In this document: piece by piece, positions 55,849 through 64,000 of the stretch
Numbering within the stretch: the first letter of the stretch is position 1
Layout of the letters: each line of letters starts with the position of its first letter
Origin: Polymorphobacter megasporae
GTDB taxonomy: Bacteria > Pseudomonadota > Alphaproteobacteria > Sphingomonadales > Sphingomonadaceae
Assembly (NCBI RefSeq): GCF_018982885.2
Contig: NZ_CP081848.1
Span: 2,914,001 to 2,978,000 of the forward strand
Length of the DNA stretch: 64,000 nucleotides
Direction: 5' to 3'
Translations under genes and position numbers: made by a program
Notes under the pieces: generated by a model
What the model was told of the DNA's origin: nothing
What the model saw: only the letters and a program-made list of their open reading frames with translations
Databases searched by the model: none

Positions 55849-58093
55849 TATTTGAAGCGGAGATACAGGCCGTAGGTCCGCGGCTGGCCGACGCTGAAGA
55901 TATCGAAACCGAGGCTGGGGACTGGCGTGATGTCGACGATGTTGGTCGTGTTGAAGATATTGCGACCGAAGACGCCGAGCTCGTAGCGGCTCTCGCCCAG
56001 TCGCCAGCCGACCTGCCCATTGACGAAGATGCGCCGCGGATCGCTCAGCCGCTCGGTGTTGGCGGTGTCGAAGAAGACCTTCGAGCGGTAGGTAAAATCG
56101 AGCTGCCCGACGAAGCTGCCGACCGGCAGGTCGTGTTCATAGTGTGCGGTGCCGTTGACGCTCGCCTTGGGTGCCGACGGCAAGGTGTTGCCCGAGTAGC
56201 TCGTCCCGGCCGAGACGAAGTTGACGTATTCGGCGTGGAGTAGCGAGACGCCGAGCGACAGTCGAGCCCGGTGAACGGCGTCGCTTCGAACTCGGCCTCG
56301 CCGCCGTAGATTCGGGCCGCCGACGCGTTGGTGAACAGCTGGACCGTCAACAGCCCGCGCTGGACCGTCGTATAAACCTGCAGGTCTTTGTAATCGTAAT
56401 AGAATGCCGAGAAGTTGGCGCGCAGGCGATTGTCGAAGAACTGGGTCTTGGCCCCGATCTCATACGCGTTGACCTTCTCGTCGCGGTACGGTCCAATGTC
56501 GGCGGGATCGGTCGTCTGGCCGCTGAAGAACCCACCGCTTTTCGAACCGCGATTATAGCTGGCATACAAATTGATGTCGTCGGTCGCCTTATACTGGATG
56601 CCGACCCGGCCCGACAGCGACTTGAATGTCTTGCTCTCGTCGAAGGTGAAGATCGGGATCGCGCCGTTCTCGGCCTCGCTAACATAATGGAACGACTTGT
56701 GGTCGCTGGCGAAGCGCAGTCCGCCGGTCAGCGTAAGCCGCGACGTCACGTCGTAATCGACCTGCCCGAACACCGCATAGCTCGTGGTTTTCTGGTGTAG
56801 CGGCCAGCCGAACAGACCGATGCTGTTCGCCACGTCGGCCCCGCCTTGGTTCTCCGGCGTCGGATCGCGCAGCGCCCGGAGGATGTCGTATTGCGAGCGG
56901 TTGTCGAGGTCGTCGTACGAGAAATAGCCGCCGAGAACGTAGCGCAGCGGGGTCTTGCCGTTCGACTGCAGCCGGACCTCCTGGCTCGTCGTGTTCTGCC
57001 GCGCGATGTAGCTCGCGGTGAAGATCGGCAGCGGGTTGGCGTCGGTCTCCTCCTGGTCGTTCCGCGCCGCATGCTGGTAGCCGGTCACAGACACCAGCGA
57101 CACCGGGCCGAAGTCGTACGTCAGCGTATTCGTCGCCGCGAACAGCCGCACGACATCCCGGCCGAGGAACTGATAATCGCCGGCGTAAAGGTTCTTGCTG
57201 GTGTTGGCATAGCCGAGGACGTTGGTGCACTGGCCCGACGTGTAGAACGCCGGCGCGCAAAGCCCATCGGCACCCGTTGCGGCGGTCGTTTGCGGCAATA
57301 TCGATCGGTTATACGCGAGGATCGAGCCGCCGTGCGACTGGTTGGCGCTAACCTTCAGGTCGTCGGTCAAATTGTCGGTCGGACGCCAGCGCAACGCGCC
57401 GCGGATCGCCCAGCGGTTGGTATTATTGCCGTACCGCCCGCTTGTCCGGTCGAGGGTATAGCCGTCGTCGCGCGCATACAGGCCCGAAACGCGCGCGGTA
57501 AGCTTGTCGCCCGCGATCGGTCCGCCGACCCCACCCTCGAGATTGACCGCATTGAAGCGGCCATAGTCGAGCGACGCATCGGCGGCGAGGCTGTCCGATG
57601 GGGCCTTGGTGGTGACGTTGATCGCGCCGCCAGTGGTGTTGCGACCGTACAACGTTCCCTGCGGCCCGCGCAGGACTTCGACCTGCTGAAGGTCGTAGAA
57701 CGAGGCGAGCTGCGCCAGCGGCGAGGCGATATAGACGCCGTCGACATAGATGCCGACGGCGCTGTTAGTCGACGGGTTGAAGTCGTTGACCCCGACGCCG
57801 CGAATGAAGATGCGCGGGTTGGCGGCGTTGTCGTCGGTCTTGATCTGGAGCCCAGGGGCAAGCCCCGACAGGCCAAGCAGGTTCTCGACGCGCTTGTTCT
57901 TCAGCGCTTCGGCGGTGATTGCCGTGATCGCAATCGGGACTTCCTGCAGGTTTTCCGATCGCTTTTGCGCAGTGACGACAATATCCTCGACACCGGCTGC
58001 GACGGCCGGGGCGGCAGCGGGTGGAGCTTGCTGCGCCAACGCCACACTGGCGACCGAGACGCTGGCTAGAAAGCAGACCGGAAGCTGACGCAT
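55845..58093 (-). pseudogene. TonB-dependent receptor (2), interrupted by a single-base frameshift
   Basis: The first frame (58093 to 56045) gives a signal peptide ending ASVALAQ, a plug domain (VVTAQKRSENLQEVPIAI, VEVLRGPQGTLYGRNTTGGAINV) and most of the barrel. After FEATPFTGLD, near 56261, similarity jumps to the next frame, which continues LSLGVSLLHAEYVN and ends in the proper barrel terminus LYLRFKY at 55845. One missing base explains this: GACTG where GACCTG is expected. The intact protein would have about 749 aa. As written, the last barrel strands are lost and the product should not assemble. A sequencing or assembly error is possible. It leads the operon with the MFS and TetR genes. 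Confidence 0.85.
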
Positions 58094-58119
58094 CGAACAC
58101 CCCGCATGACGATCGCGTT

Positions 58120-58147
58120 ACAGTAGCCGTGACTACCGTTTCCGCAA
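58120..58147 (-). promoter_or_regulatory. Promoter and TetR-type operator of the TonB receptor/MFS/TetR unit
   Basis: On the minus strand, -35 TTGCGG (58142-58147), a 16-base spacer and -10 TACTGT (58120-58125) lie 26 bases before the receptor ATG. The inverted repeat ACAGTAG-N6-CTACCGT (58120-58139) has 6 of 7 arm positions matching. It is placed exactly as in the copy at 53961-53980. Confidence 0.6.
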
Positions 58148-58173
58148 GCGGCATTTGCAGGGCATGGCGGCAC

Positions 58174-59055
58174 CTAGCGCGGCAAGGTTCTGCGCAGGAA
58201 TGACGTCATCGTGTCGAGGACGTCGGCCTTGCCGCGAAACGGTTTCGATAACGCGAGCAAAAGGCCGACATGGCCGACGCCGGGATATTCTTTCTCCTCG
58301 ACCTTCGCGCCCTTGAGGCGGAGCGCTGCCGCCAGCGCGCGGCTGTTGCGCGGACGAACGACGTCGTCGGCGTCACCGGTCAAAAGCAGCGCGGGCGGGG
58401 CATCGGCGCGGACGAAGCTGATCGGCTGGGTCGCCCTCGGGTCGGGTGCCTTGCCGAACGCCGCGATCGCCGACGGCTGGTCGAACGGCAGGAAGTCGTA
58501 CGGCCCCGCCAGACCGACCACGGCTTTGATCGCCCCGGCTGCTCCGGCCGCAGCGATATAGCGCCCGTCGAGCGCGAGCATCATCGCGATATGCGCGCCC
58601 GCCGAATGCCCAGCGACTGCGATCCGCCTCGGGTCGCCGCCCGACGCCGCGATGTGGTCGACCGTCCAGCGCACCGCCGCCGCGCCGTCGTCGATAAATG
58701 CCGGGAAGCGGACCTTCCGCACGAGGCGATAATCGGGGACGACGACGACGAAGCCACGCGCCGCGATCGCCCGCGCGGCAAACACATAACCGCCGCGATA
58801 CCCCGAGTTCCACCCGCCGCCGTAAAAGAAGATTACCACCGGCAGCGGCGCGGTGGCATCGGCCGGGGCGTAGACGTCGAGCCGCTGGCGCGGATCGCTC
58901 CCATACGCCGCGCCGTCGATACGCTTGACCACGCCGCCATCGCCCGGGGTCAGGGCGTTCAACCGGTTAAGCGTCGCGAGGTTGTTGCACCCCGCAAGCG
59001 CGACGGCGGCCCCAGCACTGGTGGCGATGATGAGCGTGCGGCGGGAGATCGTCAT
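58174..59055 (-). CDS. Alpha/beta-hydrolase (HSL/carboxylesterase type) lipoprotein
   Basis: The protein has 293 aa. The N-terminus MTISRRTLIIATSAGAAVALAGC has a twin-arginine-like SRRTL and a lipobox LAGC, so it is probably exported and lipid-anchored. The oxyanion-hole segment is FFYGGGWNSG (Tyr in place of the usual His of HGGG), the nucleophile is in GHSAGAH, the acid is in TGDADDVV and the His in GVGHVGLL. It hydrolyses an ester of unknown kind. It is upstream of the TonB receptor on the same strand, but the receptor has its own promoter, so joint control is uncertain. Confidence 0.86.
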   Translation of the reverse strand: MTISRRTLIIATSAGAAVALAGCNNLATLNRLNALTPGDGGVVKRIDGAAYGSDPRQRLDVYAPADATAPLPVVIFFYGGGWNSGYRGGYVFAARAIAARGFVVVVPDYRLVRKVRFPAFIDDGAAAVRWTVDHIAASGGDPRRIAVAGHSAGAHIAMMLALDGRYIAAAGAAGAIKAVVGLAGPYDFLPFDQPSAIAAFGKAPDPRATQPISFVRADAPPALLLTGDADDVVRPRNSRALAAALRLKGAKVEEKEYPGVGHVGLLLALSKPFRGKADVLDTMTSFLRRTLPR

Positions 59056-59099
59056 GTCGCCATCTTGCCCGACCGCCCCGCCCTGTCTAGGCCGATCGC

Positions 59100-59882
59100 A
59101 TGACGACCACCGGACCCGGCCCCGCCGGCCTTCAGCTCGAACGCCTCGCCGCGATCATGGCGCGGCTGCGCGACCCCGGCGGCTGCCCGTGGGACCGCGC
59201 GCAAAGCTTTGTCACGATCGCGCCGTACACGATCGAGGAAGCGTATGAGGTCGCCGATGCGATCCACACCGGCGACATGCCCGGCCTCCGCGACGAGCTC
59301 GGCGACCTGCTCTTTCAGGTCGTGTTTCATTCGCGGATGGCCGAGGAGGCCGGGCATTTCGCGCTTGCCGACGTCGTCGCCGGGATCGCCGCGAAGATGG
59401 AACGGCGGCACCCGCACGTTTTCGGCGACGCCACGCCCGCCGCCGACGCGACCGCGCAGCTTGCCGACTGGGAAACGATTAAGGCGGCGGAGCGCCCCCG
59501 CGACGGCGCTTTGTCGGGAGTGGCGAGCGCCCTGCCCGCGCTGATGCGTGCCGAAAAGCTCCAGCGCCGTGCCGCCCGCACCGGCTTCGACTGGCCCGAC
59601 GCGAGCGGCCCGCGCGCCAAGGTCGTCGAGGAGCTCGCCGAGTTTGAAGCGGCAGCGAACGATGCCGAGCGCCTCGACGAAGGTGGCGACCTGCTATTCG
59701 CGGTCGTCAACGTCCTCCGCCACCGCGGCATCGACCCCGAAGTCGCCCTGCGCGGCGCGAACGCCAAGTTCGAACGGCGATTCAAGGCGATGGAGGCGAT
59801 CGCCGGGTCGTCGTTCCACGGCCTCGATCTCGCCGCGAAGGATGCGCTGTGGGACGAAGCGAAGGCCGCCGAGCGGAGCTGA
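59100..59882 (+). CDS. mazG: Nucleoside triphosphate pyrophosphohydrolase MazG
   Basis: The protein has 260 aa with two MazG domains. The first has EEAYEVADAI (EExxE) and DELGDLLFQVVFHSRMA, and the second has EELAEFEAA and EGGDLLFAVVNVLRH. It hydrolyses NTPs to NMP and pyrophosphate, cleaning damaged nucleotides. It converges with hflX (12-base gap) and is divergent from the esterase gene (44 bases). Confidence 0.95.
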   Translation: MTTTGPGPAGLQLERLAAIMARLRDPGGCPWDRAQSFVTIAPYTIEEAYEVADAIHTGDMPGLRDELGDLLFQVVFHSRMAEEAGHFALADVVAGIAAKMERRHPHVFGDATPAADATAQLADWETIKAAERPRDGALSGVASALPALMRAEKLQRRAARTGFDWPDASGPRAKVVEELAEFEAAANDAERLDEGGDLLFAVVNVLRHRGIDPEVALRGANAKFERRFKAMEAIAGSSFHGLDLAAKDALWDEAKAAERS

Positions 59883-59894
59883 CGCTCTCTCGCG

Positions 59895-61319
59895 CTAAAT
59901 GGTGGCGAAGCGTGCTGCCATCTCCGGTGTCAGCCGGACCTTAAGCATCACCCCGCCGTCGTCGCCATCGATCCGCTCGATGACGTCGCCGTGCGCGTAC
60001 AGCCACGCGGCGCGGCGGCCTTCGTGCGCGCCGAGGACGAAGTCGACCGTCCGCGCCGACCTCTGGAGCATCTCGGCGACGAGCGTCCGCAGCGCGTCGA
60101 CCCCCTCCCCCGTCACCGCCGAGATCGCCATCGCGTCTTCGGGCAGGTTGGCGAGCAGGCCAGCGCGCGCCTCGGGATCGAGCAGGTCGAGCTTGTTGAG
60201 CGCGGTGACGATCGGCACCCGCGTCTCGCCGTCGATCACGCCAAGCCCGCGCAGCACGTCGGCGACATCGGCGGCCTGAGCGTCGCTGTCGGGGTGGGCG
60301 ACGTCGCGGACGTGGACGATCAGGTCGGCCTCGATCACCTCTTCGAGCGTCGCGCGGAATGCCGCGACCAGCTGAGTCGGCAGCGCCGAGATGAAACCGA
60401 CGGTGTCCGACAGGATGACCTTATCGACACCGGGCAATTCGATCGCGCGCATCGTCGGATCGAGCGTCGCAAACAGCAAATTCTCCGCCATTACCGTCGC
60501 CCCGGTCAGCCGGTTGAACAGCGTCGACTTGCCGGCATTCGTGTAGCCGACGAGCGCGACGACCGGATACGGCGCCTTCTGCCGCCGGTCGCGGTGGAGC
60601 GCGCGGGTCCGCTTGACCTCCTCGAGCTCCTTCTTGAGCTTGGCGATCTTGTCGCGAATCTGCCGCCGGTCGGACTCGATCTGCGACTCGCCGGGACCGC
60701 CGAGGAAGCCGACGCCGCCGCGCTGGCGCTCGAGGTGGGTCCATGAGCGAACGAGACGGCTCGCCTGATAATCGAGATGCGCGACCTCGACCTGGAGCGA
60801 GCCTTCGCGCGTCGTCGCGCGCTCGCCGAAGATTTCGAGGATCAGCCCCGTCCGGTCGATGACCTTGGCGCTGAACGCCTTTTCGAGATTGCGCTGCTGG
60901 ATCGGGGACAGCGCGCCGTCGATCACGACGACCTCGATGTCGTTCGCGGCGACCGTCGCGGTCAGCCGCTCGATCTGGCCCTTACCGAACAGCGTCGACG
61001 CGGTCGCCTTGCGGATGCGGATGATCTCGCGCTCGACGACGTTGAGGTTGATCGCCGCCGCGAGGCCGACCGCCTCCTCGAGCCGCGAATCGGCGTCGCG
61101 ACTGGCGGAGCCGTCACGCTTCGCCGCCGATCCGTCGCGCTTGCCGCCGGCACCGTCGCGCTCGGGCATGACGACGAGCGTGTTCGCGCCGAAGCGGATG
61201 CCGCGCTGGGCATCGAAGCCGGGCTGAGCCTGGGTCGACTCACCGCGCACCCGCTCGGGGGCCGCGACGCTCTCGTCCAGTGGATCGGTGCGGACATCGT
61301 CCGCGTCAGGATCAATCAA
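59895..61319 (-). CDS. hflX: Ribosome-associated GTPase HflX
   Basis: The protein has 474 aa. The N-terminal HflX domain has the glycine-rich [19 protein letters not shown]. The G domain has G1 [10 protein letters not shown]3 DTVGFI and G4 NKLD. It splits or rescues stalled ribosomes. A charged insertion at about residues 54-80 ([17 protein letters not shown]) repeats KRDGS and is unusual. It overlaps hfq by 8 bases, the classical hfq-hflX arrangement. Confidence 0.95.
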   Translation of the reverse strand: MIDPDADDVRTDPLDESVAAPERVRGESTQAQPGFDAQRGIRFGANTLVVMPERDGAGGKRDGSAAKRDGSASRDADSRLEEAVGLAAAINLNVVEREIIRIRKATASTLFGKGQIERLTATVAANDIEVVVIDGALSPIQQRNLEKAFSAKVIDRTGLILEIFGERATTREGSLQVEVAHLDYQASRLVRSWTHLERQRGGVGFLGGPGESQIESDRRQIRDKIAKLKKELEEVKRTRALHRDRRQKAPYPVVALVGYTNAGKSTLFNRLTGATVMAENLLFATLDPTMRAIELPGVDKVILSDTVGFISALPTQLVAAFRATLEEVIEADLIVHVRDVAHPDSDAQAADVADVLRGLGVIDGETRVPIVTALNKLDLLDPEARAGLLANLPEDAMAISAVTGEGVDALRTLVAEMLQRSARTVDFVLGAHEGRRAAWLYAHGDVIERIDGDDGGVMLKVRLTPEMAARFATI

Positions 61320-61566
61320 GGCCGTCGTCGTCGACCTTTTCAGCGTCGAACAACTGGATCGGACCGGCGGGCATTACGGTCGAGATCGCGTGCTTGTACA
61401 CCAGCTGCGAACTGCCATCGCGGCGCAACAGCACCGAGAAGTTGTCGAACCACGTGATGTTGCCCTGGAGCTTGACGCCGTTGACGAGGAACATCGTCAC
61501 GGGCGTCTTGGTCTTGCGGACCGTGTTGAGGAATACGTCCTGGAGGCTGCTCGGCTTCTCGGCCAT
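61312..61566 (-). CDS. hfq: RNA chaperone Hfq
   Basis: The protein has 84 aa from the ATG at 61566, preceded by AAGGA. The Sm1 motif [21 protein letters not shown] and Sm2 motif [12 protein letters not shown] are both complete. An in-frame ATG at 61629 would add 21 residues unlike Hfq and is rejected. It mediates small-RNA/mRNA pairing. It is co-transcribed with hflX. Confidence 0.97.
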   Translation of the reverse strand: MAEKPSSLQDVFLNTVRKTKTPVTMFLVNGVKLQGNITWFDNFSVLLRRDGSSQLVYKHAISTVMPAGPIQLFDAEKVDDDGLD

Positions 61567-61724
61567 TTTTCGTCCTTCTTGTTCTTGGCAAACTGCGGTT
61601 TGCACGATGACCGCGTTGATCGCGGCCACCGCTCCCCGGCGGCGAACCGCCGGAAGACATGAATGTAGGGCGGCGAAGGGTTCGGCTCAAGCCGCCAATT
61701 AAGTTGATCACCCGCGCTGCTCGG

Positions 61725-62048
61725 CTAGCGCGACTGGTCGACCATCGCCGCCGCATCGATAGGGACCCAATCCTGATAGGCGGTCCGGCAGATATCGCCC
61801 CGGGCGTTGCACAAATCTAGCTCAGCCAGCAGATGGCCGTCGGGACGCTGGATCAGCGTAAGCCGCGGCGCTCGATCATCGAAGATGCTCAAGAACCCTA
61901 CGGTCGGCTTGGGCAGATCAAGCGTTTTCTGCTCGCGTTCGCCGTCTTGCGGCGACCAGTCAAGGTGGTGTGTCGTCCAGCCGAACTCGCGGCACTCGCC
62001 GCTCTCGTAGGTGGTGCGGCAACCGTTAGACCGCCACTTCCTCCGCAT
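61725..62048 (-). CDS. Small Cys-containing hypothetical protein between ntrX and hfq
   Basis: The protein has 107 aa if it starts at the ATG 62048, which overlaps the end of ntrX by 23 bases. It has two Cys pairs, GCRTTYESGEC and LCNARGDIC, each followed by an aromatic-rich stretch. Acidic and Trp residues are balanced and there is no GC-driven Arg/Ala bias, so it looks more like a real protein than the surrounding shadow frames. No signal peptide is seen, although disulfide-like spacing would suit an exported protein. The function is unknown and it may be a truncated gene. Confidence 0.4.
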   Translation of the reverse strand: MRRKWRSNGCRTTYESGECREFGWTTHHLDWSPQDGEREQKTLDLPKPTVGFLSIFDDRAPRLTLIQRPDGHLLAELDLCNARGDICRTAYQDWVPIDAAAMVDQSR

Positions 62049-63429
62049 CCTCGTCGCGCGTTCCCTCGCTCAATCCGAGCGCCTTCAGCTTGCGGTGCAA
62101 AGCCGAGCGTTCCATGCCGATGAACGCTGCTGTCCGCGAGATATTCCCCGAGAAGCGCCTGATCTGGGCGCGGAGATATTCGCGCTCGAACGCCTCGCGC
62201 GCTTCCCTGAGCGGCGTCCCCATGATCGACTTGACCGCCTGATTGGGCAGCAGCTTGGCGGGCTCGGTGGTAATTTCGGCGGGGAGCATGTCGACGTCGA
62301 TCCGCCCGACGCGCTCGGGCGGCGCAAGGATCAGCGTCCGTTCGACGACGTTGCGGAGCTGGCGGACGTTCCCCGGCCAATCATACGTCTGGAGCGCGGC
62401 GACCGCGTCGTCCGACAGGATCGGCGTCGAGACACGCCGCTCGGCCGAATAGCGCGCCAGGAAATAGGCGACGAGTTCGGCGACATCCTCGCGGCGTTCG
62501 CTCAGCGCGGGCAGCCGCACGGGGACGACGTTGAGGCGGTAGTACAGGTCTTCGCGAAAGCGCCCCGCCTCGATCTCGGCGGGCAGGTCACGCGACGTCG
62601 CGCTGATAACGCGGACGTCGACGCGGACCCAGCGCGAGCCGCCGATCCGCTGGAAGGTCTGCTCGGTCAGAACGCGAAGAATCTTCGCCTGCGTCGGCAG
62701 CGGCATGTCAGCGACCTCGTCGAGGAACAGGGTGCCGCCGTGCGCCTGCTCGAACAGCCCGGTCCGTGCGAGATGGCCGCTGTCCTCACGCCCGAACAGT
62801 TCCTCCTCGACGCGCTCGGGGTCCATCCGTGCGGCGCTGACGACGACGAACGGCGATCCCGATCGTGGGCTCCACTGGTGGAGCAGCCGCGCCGCGATCT
62901 CCTTGCCCGACCCGGCCGCGCCGGTGATGAGGACGCGGCTGCCGGTCGCCGCGACGCGCTTGATCGTCGCCCGGACGCCGTTGATGACCGTCGACGATCC
63001 GGTTAGCTCGGTATCGAAGCCGGCGCGCTCGCGGAGCTCTTCGTTTTCGCGCTTCAAGCGCTCGGTCTCGGTAGCGCGCTGAACGACAAGAAGGAGCTGG
63101 TCGGCCTGGAACGGCTTTTCGATGAAATCGTATGCGCCGCGCTTGATCGCGGTTACCGCGGTCTCGATGTTGCCGTGACCCGAAATGACAATGACCGGCA
63201 GCGTCGGGTCGCGGCGCTTGACCTCCTCGAGGAGCTCGAGGCCGTCCATCCGCGACCCCTGCAGCCAGATGTCGAGGATCAGCAGCGACGGGCGTCGCTC
63301 GGCGAGCGCGGCGAGCGTCGTGTCGCTGTCCTTCGCGGTGCGCGTTGCATAGCCCTCGTCGGCGAGGATCGCGGCGACGAGTTCGCGGATGTCGGCTTCG
63401 TCGTCGACGACGAGAATTTCGAGCGCCAT
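62026..63429 (-). CDS. ntrX: Nitrogen regulation response regulator NtrX
   Basis: The protein has 467 aa. The ATG at 63429 is supported by GGAG 4 bases upstream. The receiver domain (about 1-120) has the acidic pair DDE and phospho-Asp in LLILDIW. The AAA+ domain has Walker A GAAGSGKE and Walker B GGTLFLDEV. A C-terminal Fis-type helix-turn-helix contains NISRTAAFIGMERSALHRKLKALG. The sigma54-contact motif GAFTGA is absent (ELFGREDSGHLARTG), as in other NtrX proteins, so it probably does not activate sigma54. Its partner kinase NtrY is directly upstream. Confidence 0.95.
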   Translation of the reverse strand: MALEILVVDDEADIRELVAAILADEGYATRTAKDSDTTLAALAERRPSLLILDIWLQGSRMDGLELLEEVKRRDPTLPVIVISGHGNIETAVTAIKRGAYDFIEKPFQADQLLLVVQRATETERLKRENEELRERAGFDTELTGSSTVINGVRATIKRVAATGSRVLITGAAGSGKEIAARLLHQWSPRSGSPFVVVSAARMDPERVEEELFGREDSGHLARTGLFEQAHGGTLFLDEVADMPLPTQAKILRVLTEQTFQRIGGSRWVRVDVRVISATSRDLPAEIEAGRFREDLYYRLNVVPVRLPALSERREDVAELVAYFLARYSAERRVSTPILSDDAVAALQTYDWPGNVRQLRNVVERTLILAPPERVGRIDVDMLPAEITTEPAKLLPNQAVKSIMGTPLREAREAFEREYLRAQIRRFSGNISRTAAFIGMERSALHRKLKALGLSEGTRDEDAEEVAV

Positions 63430-63436
63430 GCGTCTC

Positions 63437-64000
63437 CTAACCCAGCTGCCGGCGCGCGGGTATCGCGTCGTCGGAGCCGGTATTGATGTCGATGTGATCG
63501 GCGAGCGCGGTGCGGTTGAAGCATAGCCGCGCCACGGTCCCGCCCCCCGCCGCATCGCCGAGGTCGAGCACGCCCTCGTGTTCCTCGACGATCTTCTTGA
63601 CGATCGCGAGGCCAAGCCCGGTGCCGCGCGCGCGGGTCGTGACATACGGCTCGGTCAGCCGGTCGCGCTGCTCGATGGGCAAGCCGATGCCGTTGTCGGT
63701 GACACGGAGGACGAGCTTCGTCGCGTCGACCTCGATCGCGAGGATGATCCGCCCGTCGTTGGTGCCGTCGCGGTCGGTGCGGGCAGCCACGGCCTCGGTC
63801 GCGTTCTTGAGCAGGTTGGTCAGCGCCTGCGCGATCTGGCGGCGGTCGCAGACGAGCAGCGGCACCGCGTCGGGTACCTCGATCTCAAACGCGATCGCCG
63901 GGTTGGCGACTTCCTGCATGAACACCGCCTCGCGCGCGATGTCGACGACCGGCTCGGGCTTGAACACCGGCTTGGGCATCCGTGCGAACGACGAGAATTC
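63437..64000 (-). CDS. ntrY: Sensor histidine kinase NtrY, C-terminal end (truncated by window)
   Basis: About 187 residues are visible. They begin EFSSFARMPKPV, just after the phospho-His helix of the DHp domain, and cover the catalytic ATPase domain: N box NLLKNATEAV, G1 DNGIGLP and G2 GTGLGLAIVKKI. The rest of the gene lies beyond base 64000. It phosphorylates NtrX in the nitrogen/envelope-related two-component system of alphaproteobacteria. It is followed by ntrX after 7 bases. Confidence 0.95.
   Translation of the reverse strand, partial: EFSSFARMPKPVFKPEPVVDIAREAVFMQEVANPAIAFEIEVPDAVPLLVCDRRQIAQALTNLLKNATEAVAARTDRDGTNDGRIILAIEVDATKLVLRVTDNGIGLPIEQRDRLTEPYVTTRARGTGLGLAIVKKIVEEHEGVLDLGDAAGGGTVARLCFNRTALADHIDINTGSDDAIPARRQLG

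Noticed and set aside
56846-58069. A 407-codon plus-strand frame opposite the second TonB receptor
   Set aside because: Antisense shadow; the receptor plug and barrel motifs on the minus strand are unmistakable.

Overview
The window is 64 kb of GC-rich, densely packed chromosome. It suggests an alphaproteobacterium, most likely order Sphingomonadales. The evidence is two large TonB-dependent receptors of the sphingomonad type, the order ntrY-ntrX-hfq-hflX with mazG converging on it, Cys-poor L31, and many 4-base start/stop overlaps (ATGA, GTGA, TTGA). I saw no rRNA, CRISPR array, insertion sequence, integrase or prophage.

Left part (1-26.4 kb). The metH 3' end is followed by what looks like nutrient-acquisition DNA. 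A leftward VOC / ketopantoate-reductase-like / exported M24 peptidase unit is divergent from a LysR regulator, with a 12-bp palindrome between them. Next is a tightly coupled nine-gene operon (6.7-16.9 kb): two DUF885 metallohydrolase-like proteins around a Gfo/Idh/MocA oxidoreductase, then a complete Dpp/Opp-type ABC importer with a D-2-hydroxyacid dehydrogenase inside it. A 991-aa TonB receptor follows. A leftward four-gene unit (Gfo/Idh/MocA, class-IV-aminotransferase-like, sulfotransferase, P-loop protein) converges on the receptor, and a POT peptide symporter plus proC lie beyond. Together this reads as two-membrane uptake and breakdown of peptide-like compounds; the substrate is unknown.

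Middle part (26.4-51.4 kb). This holds leucine-degradation genes (MCC beta, methylglutaconyl-CoA hydratase, MCC alpha), a CsoR-family regulator coupled to a Met/His-rich outer-membrane protein, a 150-bp nested palindrome, rpmE, an acyl-CoA ligase, a quinone oxidoreductase, TspO, a beta-helix protein and tRNA-Ser(UGA). Envelope genes follow (tamA-tamB, MltB-type transglycosylase, RlpA, DacC), then the housekeeping run tmk-holB-metG-tatD-MBL hydrolase.

Right part (51.5-64 kb). A second accessory locus is all leftward: TonB receptor (frameshifted here), MFS transporter, TetR regulator, ALO-type FAD oxidase and D-threonine-aldolase-like PLP enzyme. The two promoters of this locus carry matching 20-bp inverted repeats between -35 and -10, so it looks like one TetR-controlled regulon. 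A lipoprotein esterase, mazG, hflX, hfq, a small unknown ORF, ntrX and the 3' end of ntrY close the window. The best candidates for undescribed systems are the 6.7-25.5 kb uptake island and the 51.5-58.1 kb TetR regulon.
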